From: Synchiropus splendidus
Lineage: Eukaryota; Chordata; Actinopteri; Syngnathiformes; Callionymidae
Length of the DNA stretch: 64,000 nucleotides
Direction of reading: 5' to 3'
Assembly (NCBI RefSeq): GCF_027744825.2
Contig: NC_071347.1
Coordinates: 13,329,501 to 13,393,500 of the forward strand
Position 1 is the stretch's first letter. The number at the start of each line of letters is the position of its first letter. This document shows positions 50,890 through 61,710 of the stretch, piece after piece. A program made the position numbers and the translations under genes. The notes beneath the pieces were generated by a model that had not been told where the DNA came from, searched no databases, and was given only the letters and a program-made list of their open reading frames with translations.

Positions 50890-51511
50890 CAGCACAGTAG
50901 TCCTATGCCTGAATTTACAGTTGGAGGTCGGAGTTCCTACCGAGTTAAGTGCTTCTACAAACACAAGTGCCACTGTTCAGCTACATGCAGTTTTAACAAA
51001 AAGCATACTTTTATCAGCTATTACAGGTTTTAATGCCAACAACACCTCACCTCAATGGTTTTTACTTTAACGCTCCAGGATTCCTGCCATGCAACTTGGA
51101 TTGAGAGTTAACATGCTAAATATATTTACTTCACTTGTCTTTTCTAGTCACAAACAACGGGGGTTGGGGAGTGATACTGAGGTGAACAGCCATGAGGAAA
51201 TCACCATGCTTTGATTGTGCCAATCCTTTTATTCTTCAATAATTCTTTGACAAGTTCAAACAATGCTTCATCTAGAGTAACAAGTGATTTCACCAAGTGA
51301 CCTTTTAATCTAAATACACACAGAATCTTATTTTCAGAAGTAACCACGAGCTGTTGAGATCCAGTCCTGATTTTATTTTGCGTTATTAGCGTTGTACAAT
51401 TATCAAAACAAAAAAAATGGTGCTATTTATAAAAGATGTGCGTTTTACACATGATGTCTTGCAATATATTTTTTTGTGAGTGCAAAATAATTCAAATGTA
51501 AAACGCTTTTA

Positions 51512-51517
51512 AATAAA
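51512..51517 (+). terminator. hdhd5 polyadenylation signal AATAAA
   Basis: Canonical hexamer about 620 bases after the hdhd5 stop codon, with no other gene in between. Confidence 0.65.
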
Positions 51518-52415
51518 GTTTGTATAGACTTTCTGAGTTGATTTCCTGTCAGTTGCAGGTAGAGATTTCGTCGTCATATCTCAGTGAGATACACCTGCAT
51601 CGTCACTTAGTAAGCCTGACATTAGTGGCAATACCATTGTCCTACACGTAACCATCGAGATAGTCATATGAAATAAAGTGTAGTAAGCTGAGACGAGCGC
51701 CAGGTGGCAGTAACACCACTGCGTTCCTATAAGACCGAAGAAGAAGAAAGGAGTTCGACACAGCCGCATTTCACCACCACAGCGACAAGGAACGTGATTT
51801 ACAGCGACTCACTTGTTGGTTGTGTTTTATCAAACAAAACGATCGTTCTGTGCTTGTTTTAACCGTTAGTGATCACGTGACTGGATGTGGCGCAGACTTG
51901 AGAAACTGTAGAGCTTTCGTAAATTCAAACGTGCCAACAAAATCAACTCATTTCTAAGTCAGCCCATTCCCGACACACCCTGAAGTTTCATTGACATTAT
52001 TGTGATTCCGTTCACAAACAACCCCTCAGAAATATTTAAGATATTACAATCCACCAATTTGTGACTTTGACTTTACAGAAAAAGAGAAAATGAGCTGATA
52101 TTAACACTGTAACAGCTTTGTAAAAAAAAAAAAAGACAGATTTATTTCTGTTTCAGCGTCCAAGGCACAAATCTTTTGCAGACAAAAACTTATCCACAAT
52201 ATTACAAGAATATGGCTTATTGACATTCTAAATATAAACTAGGATTTAACAAGAATGACTAGTCTTTTGGTTCCAGATGGACAAGACATTTTTCCTGGTG
52301 TTAAAAATGCCCATTAAAGTTTCAACAAATATGTTGATCTCAGTTGATGGTGCAGTTAAAAAAAATAAATATCACAAAAAGAGATGCATTTACAGACATT
52401 GGTCACAAAACCTCT
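51518..52415. other. Convergent intergenic region, hdhd5 to rab19
   Basis: This spacer holds the 3' ends of the two convergent genes. On the minus strand an AATAAA at 52141-52146 can serve rab19, giving a 3' UTR of about 275 bases. The rest shows no gene or repeat that I recognise. Confidence 0.55.
52141..52146 (-). terminator. rab19 polyadenylation signal AATAAA (minus strand)
   Basis: Plus-strand tttatt reads AATAAA on the gene strand, about 270 bases after the rab19 stop codon. An A-run on the plus strand (T-run on the gene strand) lies just beyond. Confidence 0.55.
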
Positions 52416-55053
52416 TCAGCAGCCACATTGTTTATCTGAGGACAAGGAGCCGTAAACTGGCCGTGAACTGCTGGTGAGTGTGAAGTGGGAGGGGTCCTGG
52501 GAGGCCTCATCTGGGATGGACAGGCCGTTTCGGGCCAGCAGCTCTCGAGCCATCAGGGTAAAGGCAGCCTCCACGTTCTGGGCCTCCTTGGCTGAAGTTT
52601 CTAGTGCAGCTAACATGCCGTTGTTTTCAGCCACGGTGCACGCGTCTTCGAACAAAACCTGCCGCTGAGACTCCAGGTCTGACTTGTTACCTGCAGTGTT
52701 GGAAGGAGCAGATGTCATCAATATGTTTTGTAACAATGTGATGATTCAAATTATATTTGGATTTTTTTTTTTTTTTGCGTGGACGATACCCACCGATCAG
52801 AATCAGAACCACGCTGGCGGCTCCATATTGTTCCACCTCTCTGATCCAGTGAGAGACAGAGTCAAAGGTTTGTCGCCTTGTGATGTCATAAGCCACCATT
52901 GCTCCATGGGCACTTCGGTAGTAACTCTGGGTGATGGTGCGGAATCGCTCCTGGCCAGCCGTGTCCCAGACCTGCATCTGAAACCACCAACGTTTACGTT
53001 TACAATGCAACATTCTGAAGATCTGAATGGTGGTTTTAGTAGCACGACAAAACTGAGATGCGGAATACACTGACATACAAACTACTTTCCTTAGTGTCTT
53101 TTCAAAATTATCTATTAATTCCATGATCATTTTCATACACTCATGTATTAATTGGTGCATTTTTGTCTTCGATCAGATGGGTACGAATGATCTGAGTCGG
53201 GCAGGTTACATTCTCCTGAGTAGCTGTGTCCTTTTACCGCCTCTGTTTAGGATTCATTCTGGCATACTTTACCAGTACATGATGTACACCTTAACATATA
53301 TAAAAAGCTATAAAATTCCTAAGCGAAGATAACAACAACGAAAAAAAAGGAAAATCCCAAATTGTCTCAACACTGAAATATCATTCTTATATCAACACGA
53401 AAAGATGTACACATGGTGACTGATTTGAAATATGCATGAGCTCAATATCACGTAGAAAAGGATTAAGGGGAAAGTAAACATTGAAGATATGACAAACCTG
53501 TGCTGTAAAAAATTACAATAATAATACATAATAAGTAAAACCTCAAATGATCGAAAAAAATCATTACAAAATTTTACAACCGAGAGACATTTATCACTCA
53601 GAAATAAAAGGGGGTTATAGATTCATCTATAGATGCACAGAAACAGCCTCCTTCCAAAATTGCCTCAAGACCTTTCAAAAGTTTTCACAAACAAAATGGA
53701 ACCAACTCACTGTACCTAAAACAAACGTGATCTGCAAATGAAGATGCATTTGTTGGTGGGTGACTCATGCTCCATCTGTACCACACAGCAAAGTTGTAGT
53801 GGCTCCAAAAGATGGAAATAATTCAGATGGAAACATTATTTATGAGACCAAATATTAAAAGCAAGTAATTCTAGAAACAACAACAATGTTGGAGACAGCA
53901 TGGAGGAGAGAGTGCCACCTCGCCACACACACACCTTTTTTTTGTCCAAAATAGGACAATTCTTGGATTAGGTCATTTGTGAAGAGGTTCTGGTCTACAA
54001 GATTCCCATGATGTCTCTACCTTGGATTATTGCCTTGAGCTATTATAAACAAGAATGATGTATGTCACTTTAAAATACCGACTTTAGACAGGAAACCGGC
54101 ACAAAAGTGAGGCTCCAAGACTGGATGAGTGGCTGAACATCACAACACAACTGCACGTCAGCTGAGATTGAAAACGGAGAGACATCCAAAACACAAATGG
54201 GCTTTATATCAGAAAAGGAATTTCCAAAATGATTTATAATATATACTATATGTATGCTTTTTGCTTAGGTTTTTGTTTCTTTCAGGCTGTAAAATCTAAA
54301 TAAAGAGTGTACATGCAGTCATATAGATCACGTTAAACACAAGAGGATGAAAATTCACTTCTAATTTAAAGCAGCATCAAAATAGATGTCTGACAAACGC
54401 CCAAAAATGGATGCAGAAGCTGTGAGTTTTGAAAGTGGAAGCATGTTAGTGATTCAGGGTGCAAGATTAAGAGAGAAAACTAAGGCTTCAAAACAAATAC
54501 ACCTCAGATCCCATTGAAAATGGCTTTAACTATCACTGGAGGCAGAAAATATTAAGTCAAAACACTGGTATAGAACTAAACACTACTTGAGTGACAGCTC
54601 ACAGCTGTAGTTGATGCCATTTGTGAATGATTCTCTAATTCTTGCATTACTTTGCTTCAACGGTCAGCACGCCCAGAAAAGCTAACACTTGAACCGAAGG
54701 CAGCCGCACCTCTTTTTTCTGGAGGAAACCAATATTAACTAGTATTCATGGTGAACTGGAGTATCCTTAGGTTTGTTGTATTGACACAACATAGTCCTCA
54801 CTGTGACAGGAAAGAGGACGAGATGGCAGAAACAATAACTCGCCCACATGCTACTGACCTTGACCTTCTTTCCATCGATGTCGAGTGTCCGGACGGTAAA
54901 GTCCACCCCGATGGTGTTTTGCTGTCTCTCCATAAATATTCCAGATTTGAATCTCTGCACGACGCATGTCTTTCCCACGTCCGAGTCCCCAACCAGGATG
55001 ATTTTAAACAGAAAGTCAAAGGTGTCTTCAATCTCTGGCCCTTCGGACTGCAT
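52416..55053 (-). CDS. rab19: Rab GTPase, RAB19 orthologue
   Basis: Small GTPase of the Rab family; Rab19 acts in membrane traffic at the Golgi and apical or cortical membranes. Exons: 55053-54859, 52977-52794, 52690-52416, giving 217 codons plus TGA. Seen: P-loop GDSDVGKT (22-29); switch I with TIGVDF (47-52); switch II WDTAGQE (69-75) and [18 protein letters not shown] (128-131); ETSAK (157-161); C-terminal CGC for double prenylation. The [10 protein letters not shown] and DIDGKKVK blocks and the overall length fit RAB19 better than RAB43, the nearest alternative. Met1 at 55053 was chosen because the longer open frame upstream begins without ATG. The 1.9-kb intron between exons 1 and 2 holds no recognised element. 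Confidence 0.9.
52978..54858. other. rab19 intron 1
   Basis: AT-rich, with no open frame or transposon end that I recognise. Confidence 0.6.
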
Positions 55054-56339
55054 GTTGGGAGAGGAGTACACAGAGTGGAGGCTGAGACACCTGAGCGAGG
55101 ACCTCTGGGCCTCCACAGAGCAGAACTGGTTCTTTCAGAGTTGTGTCAACAGAGAATATTTACAGAAAGTCCTCTTCAGATCAAGAAACTTATCGAGTGC
55201 ATAACACCTGATCATGTGATGCAAAGCAAACATGCAGAAACCACACTTTTCAGACGCGAACTGATAACGCCAAATTTATCTCACACTCGTCTGGTCCTCT
55301 TCGTCATTAGAACTTCCTGTATTCCGTTTCTCATTCGGGAACTATGAAAGCGAAAGTTTACTCTAAACGTGTCTGGAGTATTTTAACAGCCTGCACTGCC
55401 CTTTAGCCTCCATCTACAGTCACTCTGCAGCATATGCATAGACAGCTCACCTGAACAGGTAGGTGTGATCTCCAAGAGCCAGCCCACTTGCACCACTGCA
55501 TCCTGGGAGGTGGAGTTGTTCAAGCTGCAGCATGAAAAAAATAGGCATGTTTTACGTTGATATTAAAATAGTAAACATTGTATTGTTCTGGTTCCATTAA
55601 GAGGACAATTCCTTCATAATAATGACTTAAAAACATGACCTAACAATTGTGAAAATGCAAATCCAGTTTTTTTTTTTTCCTGAATTCTAAATGTTTAGTT
55701 TTATATTGCTAGTACTTTTTGTAGTGGTCAGAATTAGCAAACAAATACCCCCTCATAGCCAGATCTATTATTCTATGAATAATTCCATGCATGTTTTTGT
55801 TGAACAGTGAAACATTCTTGAAAACAACAATAAATAAAACACACAAAACCCATCTTGGCCTTTGAAACTTCACTAAAAACATCGGCCTCCTGACCGGCAA
55901 ATGTAAACGTCACCATGAGTCACGACAGTTGCCACGACTAAAAGCCTTATGACACAAACTCTTAAAAATTGGAACCAAAGGAAAGCATGAAAGAAATTAC
56001 CTCGGGCAGCACTTGTCCAAGTCGGTGAAATGCTGAGACAGAATGCTGTGATTCAGTCTTTTTCTCTCTCCCCACCCCCTCACTCGCTTCTGCCGTCATC
56101 TCAGCCCACAGTAGAACAAGGCACTGATGGACACTACTACATAATGTGCAAGTGTAAAGGACCACCAACCATCTTGTTCACATACTCTGGTTCTACTGAA
56201 AATGAAATATATTTCTCACAACACTCAGAAAAACTAGTTAGGAAAATAGAAAATCAAAATCCCAAATCTTAATCATGACTAAAAAAAAAAATTAAAAACA
56301 GCTGGTATACTATAGCGCACAGAGAGCCACCGACTGAAG
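55054..56339. other. rab19 upstream region and ccdc34 3' flank
   Basis: The plus-strand open frame at 54748-55347 is antisense to rab19 and is rejected. A splice donor on the minus strand near 55451 (ttcag|gtgagc) may end a non-coding first exon of rab19. The ccdc34 3' UTR must lie at the upper end, but I could not place its poly-A signal. Confidence 0.4.
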
Positions 56340-58843
56340 TCATCTGTTCTGCCGAGCCCATCCACTGTTTTTCACAGTCCGTGCTGCATTGGAGCTCTGG
56401 TTTTGAGGTTTCTTGATAGGCATCCGGTTCACTGGTGATTCTGGAGGCGGAACATGATTTGGTTTCCATGGAATCGGATTGTAGAAGCCTGGTGATGGGT
56501 GGAACTTGTCATAGGGACCTTCACAAAATACACAAATTAGTATAATCATTAACCATGCATCTTCCAAAATCATACCTCTTTAGTCACACAGTCGGTATAT
56601 TTAACTAAGACACTGAATGGTGGGTGAAATCTTGGATTCTGTTCTTACTGTATCAATGAAAACCACTTCATTCATCTGGTGGTAGTTTCAAACAGAATGC
56701 ATGGCTTTCTGTGGACTGAATTAACTTTTAAATTGTAGTAATTGTTAGAAAAGAGAAACATAACCAACAGGGGTAATTACGACTTAATAATTCATAATAA
56801 CCTTTAGAAGCTTTCTCCCAAATTTGATTTCAAAAGGGAGTGCACGGGGATTTCCATGTGTGTATGAACCCATCATCATCTTTTGCTCCCTTGCTTTCCA
56901 CTTCCCTCAAGCTCCTATTCTCTGTAGCCAAACCTACATCTGCTGCTGCTTCTGATCGGCTATTAGAAAAGCAGATGTGTCACGCTTTTCAGAAACTATT
57001 ACAGTTGTGGGGAACTTCAGCTTTTTGTTCAGCTCAACCTGACGTGCTTGATAAACACATGCATGCCTCTAAAGGGGGAAGATGCAGGCCTAGATTGATC
57101 AGGCCGGACTTGGATGTATCACAAGGGGGACAACAGCAAAAGCTCAGACAGCAAAATCAGAGTTTCCAACTGAGACATTTCTGTGACAGATCATTCACTT
57201 ACTTGCTGGGCACTGGGGTGATTTGGGACTTGCTCTACTTCTGTCATCAGCCTTTGCCAGCCACTCTTGAAACTTCTCCTCTGCTTTCCTGCGACGCTCT
57301 TTCTCCTGCTCTGCTTTCAGATTTGCTTCCTCCTGTCAGAGGCAAACATGGTTATTCATGCAAAAGTCTAAAGTCTTTTTTTCCCCGTATGGAAATGAAT
57401 ATTTACCTTCTCTTTTTTTAATTTTTCCAACTTCTCTTGTTTTTTCTTATGAAGCCAGTCGTTGAACTTCTGCTGAGCTTTCTGCTCAGCCTCTCTCAGT
57501 TTTTCCTGCCGCCTCTGCATCTCCTCCTCCTCTTTGATTAGCTTACAAAGCTGCTCCTTCTTCTCCTTGTAATATGAATGAAAAACAGTAGCATTGTAAC
57601 ATCACATTGTGGTAATAGAACGTTTCGTTCTATTGAAATACCATTCTGTACCTGTTCTCTTTTCACCTTCAGCCACTCTCTGATTTTCTCCTCCACAATT
57701 TCTTTCTTACGCCTCCTTTCCACTTCTCCTTGCTCAAGTTTTTGCCTCATTAAGCGTTCCTAGTAAAAAAAAAGGAGAAGGGTTATCATGCACAACTTTG
57801 AGATTATGGCAGTTTTCAAATCTTCTTTTAGGCCATTTAAACATATTACACAATCCAAGGCTGGTTTAGGCTGAACACAATCAAATTATACTGAAGGTTG
57901 AAATTCTCCATAATTTCTTAGAGAATGAATAATGAAGAATGGTGATAATAGTTTTGTAGCTATAGCTTGGTTTATTTAGATACTAAAGAAAACACTTTGA
58001 TGATGCTGGAAAGCTCACCTCGTCTTCTTTCCTTTCTAGTTTCAGACGTTCCTTCTTGGCTTTGTTGACTAGCCACAATTCCCATGCACCAAGCGAAGGT
58101 GACCCTTCATGTTCAAGTAAAGAACTTCTTGCCTTGGGAAGTTCACATCTAAAAAAAAAAAAAAAAAGCAAAAAAGAGCATGTGATTACGATTCATAATA
58201 GACTGCATCTACTATTTACACACTGAATATTTTAAGTCATCATTTTAAATTCCAGTTTCTTAACTACAAATATGCAAAAACAAGAGTGACTCAGCACACA
58301 TATGGGTGTATTAAAAATTAGATACACACTTTTAATCCACTGTGGACAAATTCCATCATCAGGTTTATGCTATCTCTCCTACAGATGAATAGCATGAACA
58401 GCTTTGTTTCACAGTTGCAAGGTAGCTTTAAAAAAGAAGCTAACACCACTTTACTTTTAATTTTCCTTAACAGTACACAAATATCTGTCTTTTTTACAGT
58501 AACTTCGGTTATGATTTGCCTTTATAACGATCACTTTCCCTTTATAATAAATAAATGTGAATTTTGTTGTCACATTGTCTGCATTTACATTAAAATGGCA
58601 AGTTTTTCCAGCATACCTGAGCGGAGAAGCGCTGCGTCTGGAGTCTCCGTTCTCCAGCTCGTCATCACTGTCAAAACTGTCATTGTAGATGGGAGACAGC
58701 TGGGTGAACGTGTCGTCATCCTCAGAAAGGACTCCATCGTCCATGTGCATGAGGACATGTTTGCTCTGGCTGGATTTCACCGGAGTGGAACTGAAGCCCT
58801 CGGAGGCAGAGGCAGGACGCCGCGGCATTCCTTTTCGAAACAT
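56340..58843 (-). CDS. ccdc34: Coiled-coil domain-containing protein 34
   Basis: A coiled-coil protein; in mammals CCDC34 is needed for sperm flagella and cilia. Exons: 58843-58617, 58148-58019, 57759-57652, 57565-57407, 57332-57203, 56518-56340, joined in one frame of 310 codons plus TGA. Seen: an acidic N-terminal part with LSPIYNDSFDSDDELENG; GAWELWLVNKAKKERLKLE; a long Lys/Glu/Arg-rich helix with repeated KxxEWL units (IREWLKVKREQ, FNDWLHKKKQE, FQEWLAKADD); and the C-terminal FYNPIPWKPNHVPPPESP motif shared with mammalian CCDC34. Start: ATG at 58843; an in-frame ATG at codon 6 is an alternative. The gene is divergent from the four-TM gene to its right. Confidence 0.93.
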
Positions 58844-60000
58844 GGCGAGTTCCGCTGTACATATATATAGTGGAAATATTGAATATCGACGCCCAGTCAG
58901 TGACTTTACAGGCCTCCTATTAGCAAGTTATGTTTCAAAAAGAAGACGCAGGCAATATAAAGGCAGTCCAATCCACACAAACGTATGCTAACAGACAGCT
59001 AGCATCACTACTATAGGATGTTTTTAAGTTCAGCTCCTGCGCCCGAGTGTCTGAAATTCACGCAAACGCGTTTTTAATTACCGTAGTTTCCTCTACATTA
59101 CTTTACAGAGCTTAAAGAGCGTGACGGGGGAGACAGACCGACAAAACTCACTGCAGCAACAAGTAGCGATTCAGGAAGCAGTATTTCCCACAATGCACTT
59201 CGCCACCAGCCTATCGACGCGCCGTTACCTTGACGACGCGTGACGCCGGCGTAACCATAGACGCTTATCCAGCGAAGACCGGTTGTTCTCTTGAACTATA
59301 GACTACTAGTCATCTGCACAGAAATCTGACAATTGCAAGGCACATGGAAAGACAAATAGTTAGGAGGTACATTTTACTTAAACCCGAGGGTTCAAGACCT
59401 CTTTGAAAACAAGTGGGAATAAAATATTTTGTAATTTTATGTGTCTACGTGTTTTACTGAAGTGCACTTTTTTCCAGAGCCCCAGAAGCAGTGTGTAATG
59501 AAGAGGAAACTGTTTGATCCAGAATACAGCAATTAAAAACTTGAATTTTTCTATATATTTTTGCTTTCAGTATAAACTGCCAGCATCAGAGATTGTTGAC
59601 ATTGATGCAACTATCGAGTGAGGTAGTGTTGAAGTCGCACCCCACTATACAATGAATTGGTCTTTGATCCAGAGAGCTTCAGAAACATTTCACTTTCATC
59701 TCTGTGATTCAGAAAGGGCTTGACAAGAACACTGCTTTAAGCTAAACCATGATCTCACTTCCTGCAGAGCGGACTTTAGCTGTTCACTATCAATCTCAGC
59801 TGAACTTTGACCCTTCTCCGGCACTCAGGAGTAAAGGAAATATTTGTCAGCCTCAAAGCTCTCCGGGTGTTTTGAGCAGACATTTGGTGGAACATGAAGT
59901 TTTTCTGAAAATAGTAGGTCACTATGTCAGGTAAGATGACATTAATATTCCAGTTTGTCTCTGACTTTTCTTCTGATCTTGCACTTTCTGTTGTACAGCC
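58844..60000. promoter_or_regulatory. Divergent intergenic region: ccdc34 and the four-TM gene
   Basis: About 1.16 kb between the start codons of ccdc34 (minus) and the four-TM gene (plus). A CpG-containing stretch at about 59170-59280 (gacgcgccgttaccttgacgacgcg) looks promoter-like. An exon ending at 59930 (tcag|gtaaga) may be a non-coding first exon of the right-hand gene; it contains an ATG (59749) that would be out of frame with the main start. Confidence 0.45.
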
Positions 60001-61509
60001 ATGGCCACAGAGAACATGTTCCAGGAGGGTCTCTACCAGGTGTTTGTGAAGGCCAGGCCCTCACAGCGTCGCTCTCAGGTTGAGGATACTCACAACGTAG
60101 AGCTGGACAACGCCAGGATCCACCGCTGGTTCGGCTCAGTGGTCAACACCAGACTCCTGCTGTCTGGGGTGTGTCAGTTAGCTAGCCTTGTCAAGTTTGT
60201 GCCGCACTGACCGACTCTCTGGCTCTTCCTCAGCTGATGCAGATCCTCAGCTCTGTTGCCTGCACGCTCTCAACCGTCACACACGCATGCGTCAGCTACG
60301 ACTGCTCCGTCTCCATGACGACGCCGGCCTGGTCTAGTCTCTTTGTGAGTGACCTGTTGACCACATCTGTCCTCCCTGGTGACCACACTGATGCCACTCT
60401 TGATCCACTTTTGCAGTTCTTTGCTGCCGGGTGTTTGGCGGTGGCTGTCCAGAGGAGCGCTAACAAGTTAAAGGTACTGTCTTACACCTCTGATTTTGAG
60501 TTGAGAAAAAAACTTGTAACTTTATTTGAAGATTTTATTGTCTCGTTCAATCAATGAAGATTGTCGCCAAAGGTTCTTTTCTGATCTTCACATGGTGAAC
60601 TCCAGCTCTGAACGTTTTGAGAAACACTTCATGTAGAAGAGGCAAGTCAGGCCACTTTCACTGATGTTTTTGTCTAATTTGTCACAAGAATTTCTAACCT
60701 CAGTCAGATGCTAAAGGCAGCTGCTTCAGTTTATTAAGAATATTTATAGAAAGGAGGACAGGAGCACTTGCGGGACTTGGAGTGTTGTTGGTCAGGAGAG
60801 AATCAAGAAGAGGAAAGAAGCAGAGACAATGATAATAATCATGAGGGCAGCAGAAAGAGCGAAGATGCAGGACAAACACAGTCAGTTCATGGAGAATTTT
60901 AGAGAGTGTGGCAGGCCAGATGGGTTGGACACATGAGATGGAGAGACAGAGGAAGAAGAACAAAGATGTAGACAGTCATTGTGATTCATGGGAATGGCAG
61001 GTGTGACTAGGAAGTGTTTTTGGTCAATGACCTTGTGCGCCTGGAGATCAATCATCCTGATTTTCTCCATCACAGATCATCATTTTGATGGGTCTGAACA
61101 TCTTCACTCTGGTGTTTGGCTTCTCTGCCGCCCTGGCCTTCAGCATCCGGACCAGAACGGCGGTGCCCCTGAACACACACCATCAGGTTGGCTTCAGGTT
61201 GGTAAACCAGTGAACATGTTTGACCTCTGGTGACTTCCCCACCAGCTGGCTGGTTCCTACATCGCCATGGCAAGTTCTGTCATCTTCACTGTCCTCTGCA
61301 TGATCCTGTCCATCTATGTGATCTTCCTCTCATGGAGGGGTCTTCATCGCTACAGTCCTCCGCATGTCAATGCGTACAATCGTGTTTCGCAGGTGAGTCA
61401 TTCACAGTGTTGACCTGCTGGTGCAGCCCGGTTAACGCATGGGTGTAACACGCAGGAGTCGGACGACACCAGTGGACCTTTGCTGGAACAAGTGGAGCTG
61501 AATATGTGA
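60001..61509 (+). CDS. Four-pass membrane protein, possibly TMEM253-like
   Basis: Exons: 60001-60168, 60234-60344, 60417-60473, 61076-61186, 61246-61392, 61456-61509; joined frame of 215 codons plus TGA. The start ATG follows an AG acceptor directly (acag|ccATGg) in a strong context. Four hydrophobic segments are seen: RLLLSGLMQILSSVACTLS; FFAAGCLAVAV; IIILMGLNIFTLVFGFSAAL; and IAMASSVIFTVLCMILSIYV. A short Tyr/Asn-containing tail ends EQVELNM. The layout (cytosolic ends, four helices) recalls MS4A/TMEM176-type proteins, and the third segment resembles TMEM253. I cannot assign an orthologue with confidence. AATAAA lies at 61705-61710. Confidence 0.75.
60474..61075. other. Intron of the four-TM gene
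   Basis: Intron of about 600 bp, purine-rich on the plus strand around 60755-60965. No exon is supported within it. Confidence 0.6.
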
Positions 61510-61704
61510 ACTTTTTACTCTTGGAATCACTCCGCTGTGTTGCGTAACATTTTTACCTGACAAAGTGCAATCATGAGTTGAATATGTTGAAAATGCAATG
61601 AAATTATGTATAAGTCGAAAACATATTAAGAATGTTTTCTTTGTCCTCCATTTTTGGCGTTTTGTTTTGTCATATACATCTTTTTTTTTTTTTTACCGGT
61701 GTTA

Positions 61705-61710
61705 AATAAA
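61705..61710 (+). terminator. Polyadenylation signal AATAAA of the four-TM gene
   Basis: Canonical hexamer about 200 bases after the stop codon. Confidence 0.65.

Noticed and set aside
54748..55347. Plus-strand 199-codon open frame
   Set aside because: It overlaps rab19 exon 1 in antisense and has no domain, splice sites or codon bias of its own.
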